From Magnetospirillum sp. ME-1 (lineage in GTDB: Bacteria; Pseudomonadota; Alphaproteobacteria; Rhodospirillales; Magnetospirillaceae): a stretch of 64,000 nt of DNA. The stretch lies in NCBI RefSeq assembly GCF_002105535.1, contig NZ_CP015848.1, positions 372,001-436,000 of the forward strand, in the 5' to 3' direction. Under the pieces are notes generated by a model, which worked only from the letters and a program-made list of their open reading frames with translations, was not told where the DNA came from and did not search any database. Shown piece by piece: positions 1-8,545 of the stretch; within the stretch, counting starts at the first letter, position 1, and each line of letters starts with the position of its first letter. A program made the translations under genes and the position numbers.

Positions 1-387
1 CTTCTTGATGATGTTGCGCATCACCTCCTGGTCGTCGATGACCATGATGTGCAGCCCGGCGCCGCCGATCTGCATGGTCAGCGCGGCGCCGTCCTTGAAC
101 TTCTCGATCTGCTTGGCCGAATTCTTGGGCAGCGGCACCTTGCGCTCGCGGCAATACAGCGTCAGCGCCTGGCCCACGTCATCGCGGGAAAAGACGAAAT
201 CCTTGGGCGAACCGCCGGCGAACACCGCCGGAAAGCGGATGGTCAGCGCGATGTCCTGGGAGGGGTCGAAACTGAGCAGATCGGGCGCCGTGTCGGGCAG
301 CATCTTGCCGATCCGCTCGCCGTAGCGACGGATGGCATCAAGGAAATCCGCCCGGGGAAAAACGATGACGCGACGTTCCAGAATCAT
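1..387 (-). CDS. Hypothetical protein, 5' part only (runs off the left edge)
   Basis: The first 129 codons of a minus-strand gene are open from an ATG at 387 to the window edge, with no stop. The protein starts MILERRVIVFPRADFLDAI. I do not recognise the N-terminal part. The last visible residues, HIMVIDDQEVMRNIIKK, resemble the first beta strand and acidic patch of a response-regulator receiver domain, so the gene may continue as a REC domain; this is inference from about 17 residues. It lies 92 bases downstream of the diguanylate cyclase on the same strand and may belong to its operon. Confidence 0.55.
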   Translation of the reverse strand, partial: MILERRVIVFPRADFLDAIRRYGERIGKMLPDTAPDLLSFDPSQDIALTIRFPAVFAGGSPKDFVFSRDDVGQALTLYCRERKVPLPKNSAKQIEKFKDGAALTMQIGGAGLHIMVIDDQEVMRNIIKK

Positions 388-479
388 CTTGGACCACACA
401 CCCGCGATTGCCGCGACCCCACCCGGCCACGCGCTCCAGCAGTAATACAGGCGGCGGCGGCGCGGGTCCAGGGGCGCAT

Positions 480-1538
480 CTATTTGGCAGCGTCGGCTGA
501 CGGATTTTCCAGGTGAGCCTCGCTCTTCACCCGGTTGCGTCCATCGCGCTTGGCCAGATACATGGCCTCGTCGGCGCGATGAACCAGCCCCTCGGGCGCA
601 TCGTCGGGCCGAAGCACCGCGGCGCCGATGGACAGGGTCACCTGTCCCAGGACCTGGCCGGTCCGCCGGTTGGTCAGACGCTTGGTGGACACCTGATTGC
701 GGATGGCTTCGGCCACCTCCACCGACTTATCCAGCGAGGTGGCGGGCAGGATCACCGCGAATTCCTCGCCGCCGTAGCGGGCGGCGGTATCCTTGGCCTG
801 GGCGATTTCGGTCAGCGAGCGCGCCACCAACTTCAGAACCTGATCACCCAGCTGGTGGCCATAGGTGTCGTTGAACTGCTTGAAGTGATCGATGTCGATC
901 ATCAGCAGGGACAGCGGCGCCTCCGAGGCCCGGGCGTCGAGCACGGCCAGATTCAGCGAGTGGTCGAACAGCTTGCGGTTGGCCAGCTGGGTCAGGGCGT
1001 CGGTGGATGCCTCGCGCTTCAGGTCGTCCAGATGGTTGCGCAGGCGGGCGATCTCGTTGGACGAGTTCTCAAGGCGCAATTCCAGCTGACGGTTAAGGTC
1101 GGCCATCACCTTGGTCTCGGCCAGAATGCCCGAGATCAGCTCGGACAGGCCGGCGGCGGTCGGCCCATCGGCCAGCTTGCCGCTGAAATCCTCCAGCGCG
1201 GCGCCGTAATTGGTGGTGCCCTGGTTGGCGTTGCTCAAGAATTCCAGCACGCGCCCCACCGCTTCCTCGACCCTCTGGCCCACCTCGCGCAGTTCAGCGG
1301 TGTCCTGAGGAAAGACGGCGAAGCGTTCGTAAAGCTGGTCGTTGACCTTGGAGGTGAACTTCTTTCCCGACCGCAGGATCTCGTCGATGGCGGCGGTCAG
1401 TTCGGGATTGCGCCCGGCCACATAGGCGTACCAGATGGCGTAGTTCTCGGGATGCGGCGGCACCTTGTGCCGCTCCATCATGGCCAGCGCCGCCCGGGCG
1501 CAATGGGCGGCGACGTCAAGGGTATCCGGACTCTTCAT
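480..1538 (-). CDS. GGDEF-domain diguanylate cyclase
   Basis: Predicted to make cyclic di-GMP from two GTP. The 352-residue protein has an unrecognised helical N-terminal region (about 1-140), a probable coiled coil (about 145-178) and a C-terminal GGDEF domain. The active-site motif is GGEEF at about residues 256-260, preceded by the usual DALTQLANRKLF segment. The position of the inhibitory RxxD site, five residues before GGEEF, reads QAKD, so the arginine is missing and product inhibition through that site is unlikely. No transmembrane segment is evident, so it is probably cytoplasmic. It starts 13 bases after the pentapeptide-repeat gene ends, on the same strand. Confidence 0.9.
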   Translation of the reverse strand: MKSPDTLDVAAHCARAALAMMERHKVPPHPENYAIWYAYVAGRNPELTAAIDEILRSGKKFTSKVNDQLYERFAVFPQDTAELREVGQRVEEAVGRVLEFLSNANQGTTNYGAALEDFSGKLADGPTAAGLSELISGILAETKVMADLNRQLELRLENSSNEIARLRNHLDDLKREASTDALTQLANRKLFDHSLNLAVLDARASEAPLSLLMIDIDHFKQFNDTYGHQLGDQVLKLVARSLTEIAQAKDTAARYGGEEFAVILPATSLDKSVEVAEAIRNQVSTKRLTNRRTGQVLGQVTLSIGAAVLRPDDAPEGLVHRADEAMYLAKRDGRNRVKSEAHLENPSADAAK

Positions 1539-1551
1539 CGTGACCTGAACC

Positions 1552-2046
1552 TCAATTGCACTGGCCGAGGGAGCCCTCGGCGCAAATGGTCTTTCCGTCC
1601 GTCCATCGGGCGCCGGACAGGTCGGCGTTCAATAAATCGGCCCCCAGCGTCTTGGCGCCCGTCAGATCGGCGCCGCGCAGCGAGGCGTGGTAAAAGCGGG
1701 CGCGACGCAGATCGGCCCGCGCCAGGGATGCCCCCGCTAGGTCCGCCTTGGTGAAATCGGCGTCGCTGAACACCCCATCGTCAAGCCGCGCGCCCGTCAT
1801 GACGGCGCTGATGAACTTGCCCCGATAGCCGTCCACCTTCGCCAGAACCGTTTCCGTCAGGCGGGCGCGCTGGAAGCTGGTCTCGCGCAGCCGCGCCCCG
1901 CTCAGGTCGTGCCGGGTCAGGTCGCGTCCGTCCATGTAGCAACGCTGCCAATCCACCCCCGGAGCCGCGGGCTGCGTGCAATCGGCGCCAAACGACGCCG
2001 ATGGGCGGACCAGAACGATGACGGCAAGAATCAGGACCAACCTCAT
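1552..2046 (-). CDS. Secreted pentapeptide-repeat protein
   Basis: The 164-residue protein begins with a signal peptide (MRLVLILAVIVLV, cleavage probably after SFGA) and then has a run of A(D/N)Lxx-type five-residue repeats from about residue 40 to 150, for example DLSGARL, DLAGASL, DLRRARF and DLTGAKT. Such repeats fold as a right-handed quadrilateral beta helix; the family has many roles, so no function is assigned. Cysteines near both ends (DCTQ, QRCYMD, TICAEG, GQCN) could form disulfides in the periplasm. It appears to be the first gene of a minus-strand group with the diguanylate cyclase. Confidence 0.85.
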   Translation of the reverse strand: MRLVLILAVIVLVRPSASFGADCTQPAAPGVDWQRCYMDGRDLTRHDLSGARLRETSFQRARLTETVLAKVDGYRGKFISAVMTGARLDDGVFSDADFTKADLAGASLARADLRRARFYHASLRGADLTGAKTLGADLLNADLSGARWTDGKTICAEGSLGQCN

Positions 2047-2150
2047 ACCCGTTTTTTATTCCCCCCTGCGTCCACATAAAAGGAATATTTGGTAGCGGCC
2101 TGAGAGAAGTTTACCCTGGTTCTGTCGCAATTTCGTCACGGAGGGCAAGC

Positions 2151-2918
2151 ATGAGCCGCAGCGAAGCCGACCGGGTGCTCGACGAGGCGGAAAGCCTGTG
2201 GCTGTCGGGCGAAAAGCAGCGGGCGCGGGAATGCTGTCTGCGGGCGCGCCTTCTGTACCACGAGGCAGGGGACCGGCGGGGCGAAGCCGACGCGCTGACC
2301 CGCATGGGCGATCTCGAGGCGGAGACCGGTCACGGCAATGCCGCCCGCCAGGCCTTTGTCGAGGCGCGCCAGATCCACGCGCGAAACGGCGAACAGCGCG
2401 AGCAGGCCGCCATCCTGGTGCGCCTCGCCCATCTGTCCCTGCGTGAAGACGACAGGCCGGAGGCCCGCTCCATCTACCTTTCCGCCCTGGAACTCTATGA
2501 ATCCGCCGCCGATTTCTCGGGCCTCGGCCATGTCCACCGCGCACTGGGCCACATGGAGCGCGACCAGGGCGACCAGGACCGGGCGCTGGACCGCTACCGC
2601 GAGGCCCTGGCCTGCTACCGCCGCGCCTCGGATACCCTGGGCGAGGCCGGGGCGCTGAAATCCATGGCCGCCATCCAGCGGGCGCTGGGCCACCCCGACC
2701 GGGCGCGGGCCGAGTGCGAGGAGGCGCTGGGCCTGCTGCGGCAAGTGGGCGATATGCTGGGCGAGGCCAAGGCCACCCGCCTGATGGCCCGCATCCTGGC
2801 CGACGAGGGACGCCGGGACGAGGCCCGCAAATCCATGCATGCCGCCGCCAAACTGTTCGGACGGGCGGGCGACGTGGCCGCCCGCGACGAGGCGGAGGCC
2901 GAAGCGAGGGGAATGTAG
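2151..2918 (+). CDS. Tetratricopeptide-repeat protein
   Basis: A 255-residue, almost wholly helical protein with consecutive TPR-like units; the clearest is around RALDRYREALACYRRA. TPR proteins are protein-interaction scaffolds; the partner is unknown. There is no signal peptide or membrane segment. The ATG at 2151 has a good ribosome site (GGAGGG) just upstream. The gene is divergent from the pentapeptide-repeat gene, and the roughly 100-base AT-richer gap between them probably carries both promoters. Confidence 0.85.
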   Translation: MSRSEADRVLDEAESLWLSGEKQRARECCLRARLLYHEAGDRRGEADALTRMGDLEAETGHGNAARQAFVEARQIHARNGEQREQAAILVRLAHLSLREDDRPEARSIYLSALELYESAADFSGLGHVHRALGHMERDQGDQDRALDRYREALACYRRASDTLGEAGALKSMAAIQRALGHPDRARAECEEALGLLRQVGDMLGEAKATRLMARILADEGRRDEARKSMHAAAKLFGRAGDVAARDEAEAEARGM

Positions 2919-2989
2919 GCACCCTCCGGCCATCCACGCGGCCCGACCAGAAAGCCGCGTGACACGATGTACCGGGCGGATGGGCATGG

Positions 2990-3012
2990 ATCACCGGGAC
3001 AAGCCCGGTGAT
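2990..3012. repeat. Short interspersed palindrome
   Basis: Perfect 9-base inverted repeat ATCACCGGG/CCCGGTGAT around a 5-base loop, between the TPR and Nudix genes. The flanking sequence translates as MDHRDKPGDED, the hallmark of a palindromic element scattered widely in alphaproteobacterial genomes. It may also act as a weak transcription terminator between these convergent genes. Confidence 0.6.
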
Positions 3013-3044
3013 GAGGATAATTCTCGGTAGATGCCCCTTGCCGT

Positions 3045-3551
3045 CTACAGCCCGATCGGCGCGAACGCCGCCTTGCCCTTGACCTCGCGCTCGTAGTCGA
3101 GCGCCATGCGGACGTTGGGATAGGCGAGATGGTCCCAGGGGATCTCGTCCCAGGTGAACAGCCCGGCTTCCAGGCTTTCCGGTCCGGCGGCGAATTCGGG
3201 GGTCACCAGGCGGGCACGATAGATCATGTGGACCTGGCCGATCTGGGGAAAGGAGAACACCGCCAGCAGGCCGTCCACCTCGACCACGGCGCGGGCTTCC
3301 TCCCACACCTCGCGCCGCGCGCCCTGCTCGGTGGTTTCGCCCAGTTCCATGTAGCCGATGGGCATGGTCCAATAGCCCAGCCGGGGTTCGATGGCCCGCT
3401 TGACCATCAGGTAGCTGTCGCCCCAGGTGCACACGGCGCCGACGATGATCTTGGGGTTTTCGTACAGCACGAAGCCGCAATCGCCGCAGACCAGACGTTC
3501 GCGGTCATCGCCTTCGGGGATGGATCGAAGGGTCGGCCCTGACGGCTTCAT
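3045..3551 (-). CDS. Nudix hydrolase with N-terminal zinc-ribbon-like CxxC
   Basis: The 168-residue protein carries the Nudix signature G-x5-E-x7-REVWEE at about residues 67-89 (GYMELGE then REVWEEA), which binds the divalent metal for hydrolysis of nucleoside-diphosphate-X substrates. Before it is a CGDCGFVLYENPK segment, seen in the subfamily with a short zinc-ribbon-like N terminus; only one CxxC is visible. Substrate cannot be told from sequence. The gene follows the small ORF at 3558-3800 by 7 bases, so the two are probably cotranscribed. Confidence 0.88.
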   Translation of the reverse strand: MKPSGPTLRSIPEGDDRERLVCGDCGFVLYENPKIIVGAVCTWGDSYLMVKRAIEPRLGYWTMPIGYMELGETTEQGARREVWEEARAVVEVDGLLAVFSFPQIGQVHMIYRARLVTPEFAAGPESLEAGLFTWDEIPWDHLAYPNVRMALDYEREVKGKAAFAPIGL

Positions 3552-3557
3552 GAGACC

Positions 3558-3800
3558 TCAGGCCAGGATATCGAGATAGGTGCCCCGCGGCGCGTTGCGG
3601 TCCAGGCTGTCCACCGAGGTATTGGGCGACAGCATGCGGCGCCCGCGCGGACCGGTGGGAGTGGCGCCATGGATGGCGGTCACCGCCTCGCCGCCGCCGG
3701 CCGCGATGGAGGCGCGCTGGTCGCGGCTGAACGCGTCGCGGATCCCCGAAACCGCGCTGTTCAATGCCGACGAGCCGAAGCCGCGTGTGGATTCAACCAT
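3558..3800 (-). CDS. Conserved-looking small hypothetical protein (80 aa)
   Basis: Starts ATG at 3798-3800, stop at 3558. It is rich in Ser, Gly, Ala and Arg with no membrane segment, and ends in RGTYLDILA. I do not recognise the family. The close 7-base spacing to the Nudix gene supports it being a real cotranscribed gene. Its upstream region is shared with the divergent gene at 3919. Confidence 0.6.
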   Translation of the reverse strand: MVESTRGFGSSALNSAVSGIRDAFSRDQRASIAAGGGEAVTAIHGATPTGPRGRRMLSPNTSVDSLDRNAPRGTYLDILA

Positions 3801-3918
3801 GGTCTTGCCAATTCCCGACGAACCAGATTCCCCATCCTAGCACTTCGACGCCGCCGGGAAAAGATGCTGGAATCCCAATACCCTTGCTCCCCCGCCGGTA
3901 TTGTGGCTGAATGCGACC

Positions 3919-4749
3919 ATGGCTACTACATACGCCCCCATCGCCGATCCTCTTGCCGCCAGGCCATCCGATCTGGCGACGCATTTCATGGAATGCGGGG
4001 CGCTCAACACCAATCTCAGCCTGGCGCCGGGCGAACGGCTGGTGATCACCGACGATCTGTTGAACGGCACGGTGGGCGACGTGGCGGCGCTGTCCATGGC
4101 CGCCATCGTGGCCCGCGATTCCCAGGTGGCCCTGGCCGCCATGCTGCCGCTGTCGGTGGCCGCCTCCAAGGTCAAGCCCCGCCACCGCCCCAAATACGAG
4201 CAGCTGTTCCAGCTGATCGAGGAAACCGCCTTCGACACCGCTGTGCGCGGCTCGGCCGAGGCGATGATCGCCGCCGGCTTCCGCGAGGCCCGCATCCGCG
4301 AGCTGGCCGCCGAGCTGGGCGGCAATGTCGGCCCCGCCCGGGCCCGCTACCGCGCCTTCCTCGACGTGATCAAGCTGCTGATCGAAAAGAAGATCTCCGA
4401 ACCGGGCTTTCTGGACGAGTTCCTGGACTTCACCCGCAGCGTGGCGGGCAAGCTGGATTTCGGCATCTATGCGCTGTGCGTCGACCGGCTGTTCGTCAGC
4501 CCCAACATCCCCCTGATGGTCAAGGTGTCGCTGGTCAGGGAAATGCTGAAATACCCACCGCTGGTGCGCAAGGAATTGCTGACCAACCTTTTGGCCTCCA
4601 ACGCCGCGCCGCTGGAGCTGGTCCAGTTCGCCCAGGGCGAGCTGTCGGCGGGCATGACCCGTGACCAGATCACCGAAATCGTCCTGTTCACCACCCTGAA
4701 GCGTGCCTGGGCCGCCCAGAAGCATGCGCCGGGCCGCCCCTCCATCTGA
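3919..4749 (+). CDS. Helical hypothetical protein
   Basis: A 276-residue protein without signal peptide or membrane segments, predicted mostly alpha-helical. I prefer the ATG at 3919 (MATTYAPIADPL) over an in-frame TTG at 3901, although no strong ribosome site precedes either. It contains repeated helix-pair-like stretches, for example LTNLLASNAAPLELVQFA, but no motif I can name. It stands alone between a divergent operon and an interspersed repeat. Confidence 0.65.
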   Translation: MATTYAPIADPLAARPSDLATHFMECGALNTNLSLAPGERLVITDDLLNGTVGDVAALSMAAIVARDSQVALAAMLPLSVAASKVKPRHRPKYEQLFQLIEETAFDTAVRGSAEAMIAAGFREARIRELAAELGGNVGPARARYRAFLDVIKLLIEKKISEPGFLDEFLDFTRSVAGKLDFGIYALCVDRLFVSPNIPLMVKVSLVREMLKYPPLVRKELLTNLLASNAAPLELVQFAQGELSAGMTRDQITEIVLFTTLKRAWAAQKHAPGRPSI

Positions 4750-4768
4750 CATCTCCATGCCACTCCCT

Positions 4769-4871
4769 GTCATCCTGAGCGAAGCGAAGGATCTCCGCCT
4801 GGAACGGCGGGGCCTATTCGGACACGCTGTTCCAGACGGAGATCCCTCCTCCCGATGGTCGTCGGGATGAC
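4769..4871. repeat. Interspersed palindromic repeat, copy 1
   Basis: About 103 bases starting GTCATCCTGAGC and ending GTCGGGATGAC, with GGATCTCC and GGAGATCC as inner inverted arms. Related copies lie at 11018-11120 and 21653-21756, with a half copy at 25091-25119. All are intergenic or at gene edges. It resembles small palindromic elements common in alphaproteobacterial intergenic DNA. Confidence 0.75.
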
Positions 4872-4907
4872 AAATATTTCCGCAACCCGCCATTCCGGGG
4901 AATTTTA

Positions 4908-5876
4908 ATGAAAGCCGTCGTCTGCCCCGCTTTCGGCCAGGATCTGGTCGTCACCGACTTCCCCGCGCCCGCCATGATCGATGGCGGGGTGCGCATCAAA
5001 GTGCATGCGGCCGGCGTCAACTTCGCCGATTCCCTGATCACCGGCGGCAAGTACCAGGAAAAGATGGAGCCGCCCTTCGTGCCCGGCATGGAACTGGCCG
5101 GCGTAGTCACCGAGGTGGCGCCGGGCGTCACCAACTGCAAACCCGGCGACCGGGTGATGGCCACCGTGACGGGGGGCGCCTTCGCCGAGGAGGCGGTGTG
5201 CGCCTGGACCGACGTCTACGTCCTGCCCGATTCCCTCGACTTCGTCACCGCCGCCGGCTTTCCGGTGGCCTACGGCACCTCGCACCACGGGCTGAAGAAG
5301 GCCGGACTCAAGGCCGGCGAGACCCTGGTGGTCCACGGCGCGGCGGGCGGCGTGGGGCTCACCGCCGTCGAGATCGGCCGCGCCATGGGCGCCACGGTGA
5401 TCGGCTCCGCCGGCGGGCCGGACAAGGTCAAGGTGGCCATGGAGCACGGCTGCCACCACGGCATCGACTACAAGGCCGAGGACATCCGCGACCGGGTCAA
5501 GGCGCTGACCGACGGCAGGGGCGCCGACGTGGTCTACGACCCGGTGGGAGGAGGGGTGTTCGACGCCTCGCTTCGCTCGATCGCCGCCGACGGACGCATC
5601 CTGATCATCGGCTTCGCCGGCGGTACGGTGCAGCAGATTCCCGCCAACATCCTGCTGGTCAAGAACGTCACGGTGATCGGCTATTACTGGGGCGCCTACC
5701 GCAAGCTCGCCCCCCAGTCGGTGCGCGAGTCCATGCAGGAATGCCTGGACTGGTGGGCGGCGGGGAAACTCTCTCCCCACGTCTCAAAGGTCATGGAGCT
5801 CGACCAGGCGGTGGAAGCCATCGGAATGTTGAAGGGCCGCGCCGCCACGGGAAAAATCGTCCTCGTCTGTCGATGA
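4908..5876 (+). CDS. Zinc-independent NADPH:quinone oxidoreductase (MDR family)
   Basis: The 322-residue protein has the GroES-like N-terminal domain (GVNFADSLITGGKY, PGMELAGVV) and a Rossmann fold with AAGGVGLTAVEIG at about residue 143. The cysteines and histidines that bind catalytic and structural zinc in alcohol dehydrogenases are absent, which places it with the quinone-oxidoreductase-like branch. It is predicted to be a cytosolic NADPH-dependent reductase of quinones or other enones; substrate is not determinable. It directly follows repeat copy 1 and seems monocistronic. Confidence 0.88.
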   Translation: MKAVVCPAFGQDLVVTDFPAPAMIDGGVRIKVHAAGVNFADSLITGGKYQEKMEPPFVPGMELAGVVTEVAPGVTNCKPGDRVMATVTGGAFAEEAVCAWTDVYVLPDSLDFVTAAGFPVAYGTSHHGLKKAGLKAGETLVVHGAAGGVGLTAVEIGRAMGATVIGSAGGPDKVKVAMEHGCHHGIDYKAEDIRDRVKALTDGRGADVVYDPVGGGVFDASLRSIAADGRILIIGFAGGTVQQIPANILLVKNVTVIGYYWGAYRKLAPQSVRESMQECLDWWAAGKLSPHVSKVMELDQAVEAIGMLKGRAATGKIVLVCR

Positions 5877-5978
5877 GGGCGAAACAATCTGTTACCTAAT
5901 CGGTAATTTACGCGTGGGGTTATATTAGCTAGCCTGACTGCAAGTTATCTTCCCCCAAAGCCGTTCGGAGACCTCGCC

Positions 5979-6446
5979 ATGACGTTCAAGCTTCTGATCG
6001 CCGCCGCCACCCTCGCCGCCGTCGCCGTCGCCGGCACCGCCAGCGCCCAGATCAAGCCGGAAGACGCCATCAAGTGGCGCCAGTCGGGCTACGCCTTCAT
6101 GGCCTGGAACATGGCCCGCATCAAGATGAACGTCGAAGGCGCCGCCTATAACAAGGAAGAGGTGATCAAGGCCGCCAACGCCATTCAGGCCATCGCCAAT
6201 TCCGGCATGGGCGCGCTGTACCTGCCCGGCACCGACACCGGCACCGGCTGGGAGAAGACCCGCGCCAAGCCGGAAATCTGGACCAACAAGGAAACCCTGG
6301 GCAAGGTGGCCACCGCCTTCAACAAGGAAGCCAACGAGATGGCCAAGGTGGCCGCCGCCGGCGATGCCGCCGCCGCCAAGGAGCAGTTCGGCAAGCTGGC
6401 CGGCACCTGCAAGGGCTGCCACGACGAGTTCAAGATCAAGCAGTAA
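5979..6446 (+). CDS. Cytochrome c' (class II c-type cytochrome)
   Basis: The 155-residue protein has a signal peptide (MTFKLLIAAATLAAVAVAG, cleavage near ASAQ) and a single C-terminal haem-attachment motif CKGCH at residues 144-148, the class II arrangement of a four-helix bundle with the haem near the C terminus. Such periplasmic cytochromes bind NO or CO or carry electrons. A cytochrome b561-type gene follows 74 bases downstream past a hairpin; the pair may be functionally linked, since b561 proteins often exchange electrons with periplasmic cytochromes. Confidence 0.93.
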   Translation: MTFKLLIAAATLAAVAVAGTASAQIKPEDAIKWRQSGYAFMAWNMARIKMNVEGAAYNKEEVIKAANAIQAIANSGMGALYLPGTDTGTGWEKTRAKPEIWTNKETLGKVATAFNKEANEMAKVAAAGDAAAAKEQFGKLAGTCKGCHDEFKIKQ

Positions 6447-6466
6447 GCCTGGACATCTCACCACGG

Positions 6467-6491
6467 CAGGCGCCCCATTTGCGGGCGCCTG
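6467..6491 (+). terminator. Hairpin between cytochrome c' and b561 genes
   Basis: Perfect 9-base arms CAGGCGCCC/GGGCGCCTG with a 7-base loop, followed by TTCCGTTTAT. The weak T tract suggests attenuation rather than full termination, so the b561 gene may receive reduced readthrough. Confidence 0.6.
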
Positions 6492-6520
6492 TTCCGTTTA
6501 TGGCCCAAGCGAGGCGTGCC

Positions 6521-7210
6521 ATGAGCCAACCGAAATTCCGCCTGTGGGACCTGCCCACCCGCCTGTTCCACTGGTCGCTGGCGGCGGCCATCGTCGCCGC
6601 CTCCCTCAGCGGCCAGCTGGGCGGCGGATTGATGACCTGGCACGGCCGCATCGGCCTGGCGGTGGTGGGATTGCTGGCGTTTCGGCTGGTCTGGGGCGTG
6701 GTGGGATCGACCTATGCCCGCTTCGCCCATTTCATCCCGACGCCCGCCAGGATCAGGGCCTATCTCAAGGGCGAATGGCACGGCGAGGGCCATAATCCGC
6801 TGGGCGCCCTGTCGGTGTTCGGCCTGCTGGGCCTGCTGACGGTGCAGGTGGCCACCGGCCTGTTTGCCAACGACGACATCGCGTTTACCGGCCCGCTCTA
6901 CGATCTGGCCGGCAAGGCGCTGTCCAACCGCCTGACCGCCATCCACCACCTGCTGTCCAAGCTGGTCTACCTGCTGGTCGCCCTGCATGTGGGCGCCATC
7001 GTCTTCTATGCCCGGATCAAAAAGCAGAACCTCGTCCTGCCCATGCTGACCGGGGTGAAGGAGGGAGCGGGCGAGCCGGCCCGAGGTGGCGGAATCGTCG
7101 CCCTGGCCGTGGCCCTGGTCATGGCCGCCGCGATGATCTACGGCGCATCCGGCCGGTGGATGCCGCCGCCTCCCCCGCCGCCGCCCGCCGCCTCGACCCC
7201 GGATTTCTAG
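6521..7210 (+). CDS. Cytochrome b561-family membrane protein
   Basis: Predicted four-helix integral membrane protein that binds b-type haem and passes electrons between quinol and periplasmic c-type cytochromes. The N terminus has the family hallmark WDLPTRLFHWSL, and further histidines lie in HGRIGLAVVG and IHHLLSKLVYLLVALHVG as likely haem ligands. I chose the ATG at 6521, which has GAGGCG seven bases upstream, over in-frame starts at 6479 and 6500. The C terminus is unusual: a proline run (WMPPPPPPPP) after the last membrane segment. Confidence 0.88.
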   Translation: MSQPKFRLWDLPTRLFHWSLAAAIVAASLSGQLGGGLMTWHGRIGLAVVGLLAFRLVWGVVGSTYARFAHFIPTPARIRAYLKGEWHGEGHNPLGALSVFGLLGLLTVQVATGLFANDDIAFTGPLYDLAGKALSNRLTAIHHLLSKLVYLLVALHVGAIVFYARIKKQNLVLPMLTGVKEGAGEPARGGGIVALAVALVMAAAMIYGASGRWMPPPPPPPPAASTPDF

Positions 7211-7321
7211 AGCGCGATCGTTAGATTTCCTGATCACACGGCTGAACAAATCTCGTTTGCGCCGATGGGCCGCCGCACATTAGCATCGTTCTGGTCTTAC
7301 CATTGGAAGGCTGACCGGATC

Positions 7322-8536
7322 ATGTCCCGTCCCGCATGGCTATCGCCCGCCGTTCTGCTCGTCTTCATCGGCGGGGCGCTGATGATGAGCGTCTCCATGG
7401 GATCGCGCCAGGCCCAGGGCCTGCTGATTGGGCCGCTGTCGCTGGACCGCCAGTGGCCGCTGGCCACCTTTTCCCTGGCGGTGGCCATTCACAACCTGAT
7501 GTGGGGCTTCTTTCAGCCGTTCACCGGCGCCGCCGCCGACCGCTTCGGCGCGGCCAAGGTCGCCGCCCTGGGCGCGCTGACCTTCGGCATCGGCATGATG
7601 ATGGTGGGAATGGGAGGGGTCTGGTCGACCACCATCGGCCTGGGCGTGGTGTCGGGCTTCGGTCTGGCCGCCACCAGCTTTTCCGTGGTGCTGGGCCCTG
7701 TGGGCCGCGCAGTAAAGCCCGAGCACCGCACCTCGGCCATGGGCATGGGCTCGGCCCTGGGGTCGCTGGGCATGATGGCCATGATTCCGCTGGCCCAATG
7801 GCTGATCGGCGAGTTCGGCCCCACCCGGGCGGTGTGGATTCTGTCGGCCTTTTCCCTGGCCTCCATTCCGCTGGCCCTGGTGCTGGCCAAGGGCGAGAAG
7901 GCGTCCCAGCCCCCGGCCTCCGCCATCGTCCACCAAAGCATCGGCCAGGCGCTGCGCGAGGCCTGGCACCATCCCGGCTATCGCCTGCTGGCCGCCGGGT
8001 TCTTCGTCTGCGGCTTCCAGGTTACCTTCATCGGCGTGCATCTGCCCGGCTATCTGGCCCTGTGCGGCATGAGCAAGGGAGCGGGCGCCACCGCCCTGCT
8101 GGTCATCGGCGGCTTCAACGTGATCGGCACCTGGATGATGGGCCAGCTGTCCCAGAAGTACCGGCCCAAATACGTGCTGTCGGCCATCTATCTCGGCCGC
8201 GCCGTGGTCACCTTCGCCTTCGTCATGGGGCCGAAGAACGAGTGGACCCTGCTGGCCTTCGCCGCCAGCATCGGCCTGTTGTGGCTGTCCACCGTGCCCC
8301 CCACCTCGGGCCTGATCGCCGGCGTGTTCGGCCCCAGGTATCTGGGCATGCTGTTCGGCCTGGTGTTCTTCACCCACCAGGTGGGCAGCTTCCTGGGTTC
8401 GTGGCTGGGCGGCCTGATCTACGACGCCACCCTGTCCTACGACGTGATGTGGGCCGGAACCGCAATCCTGGGGATTTTCGCCGCCCTGGTGCACCTGCCC
8501 ATCCGCGACCAGGCCCTGGCGCGGGCGGCGGCTTAA
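7322..8536 (+). CDS. Major facilitator superfamily transporter
   Basis: A 404-residue protein with about twelve hydrophobic segments and an MFS-like loop between helices 2 and 3 (GAAADRFGAAKVAALG). I start it at ATG 7322 (MSRPAWLSPAVLL), with GGAAGG upstream; an in-frame start at 7265 would add 19 non-hydrophobic residues. The pattern resembles the oxalate/formate and monocarboxylate MFS branch, but substrate is uncertain. It stands alone and is convergent with gmk. Confidence 0.85.
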   Translation: MSRPAWLSPAVLLVFIGGALMMSVSMGSRQAQGLLIGPLSLDRQWPLATFSLAVAIHNLMWGFFQPFTGAAADRFGAAKVAALGALTFGIGMMMVGMGGVWSTTIGLGVVSGFGLAATSFSVVLGPVGRAVKPEHRTSAMGMGSALGSLGMMAMIPLAQWLIGEFGPTRAVWILSAFSLASIPLALVLAKGEKASQPPASAIVHQSIGQALREAWHHPGYRLLAAGFFVCGFQVTFIGVHLPGYLALCGMSKGAGATALLVIGGFNVIGTWMMGQLSQKYRPKYVLSAIYLGRAVVTFAFVMGPKNEWTLLAFAASIGLLWLSTVPPTSGLIAGVFGPRYLGMLFGLVFFTHQVGSFLGSWLGGLIYDATLSYDVMWAGTAILGIFAALVHLPIRDQALARAAA

Positions 8537-8545
8537 GGCGCGCGG

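Noticed and set aside
2056-3480. 474-residue minus-strand frame across the TPR and Nudix genes
   Set aside because: Pro/Arg-rich shadow of the Nudix and TPR genes; it spans an interspersed palindrome and no family fits.
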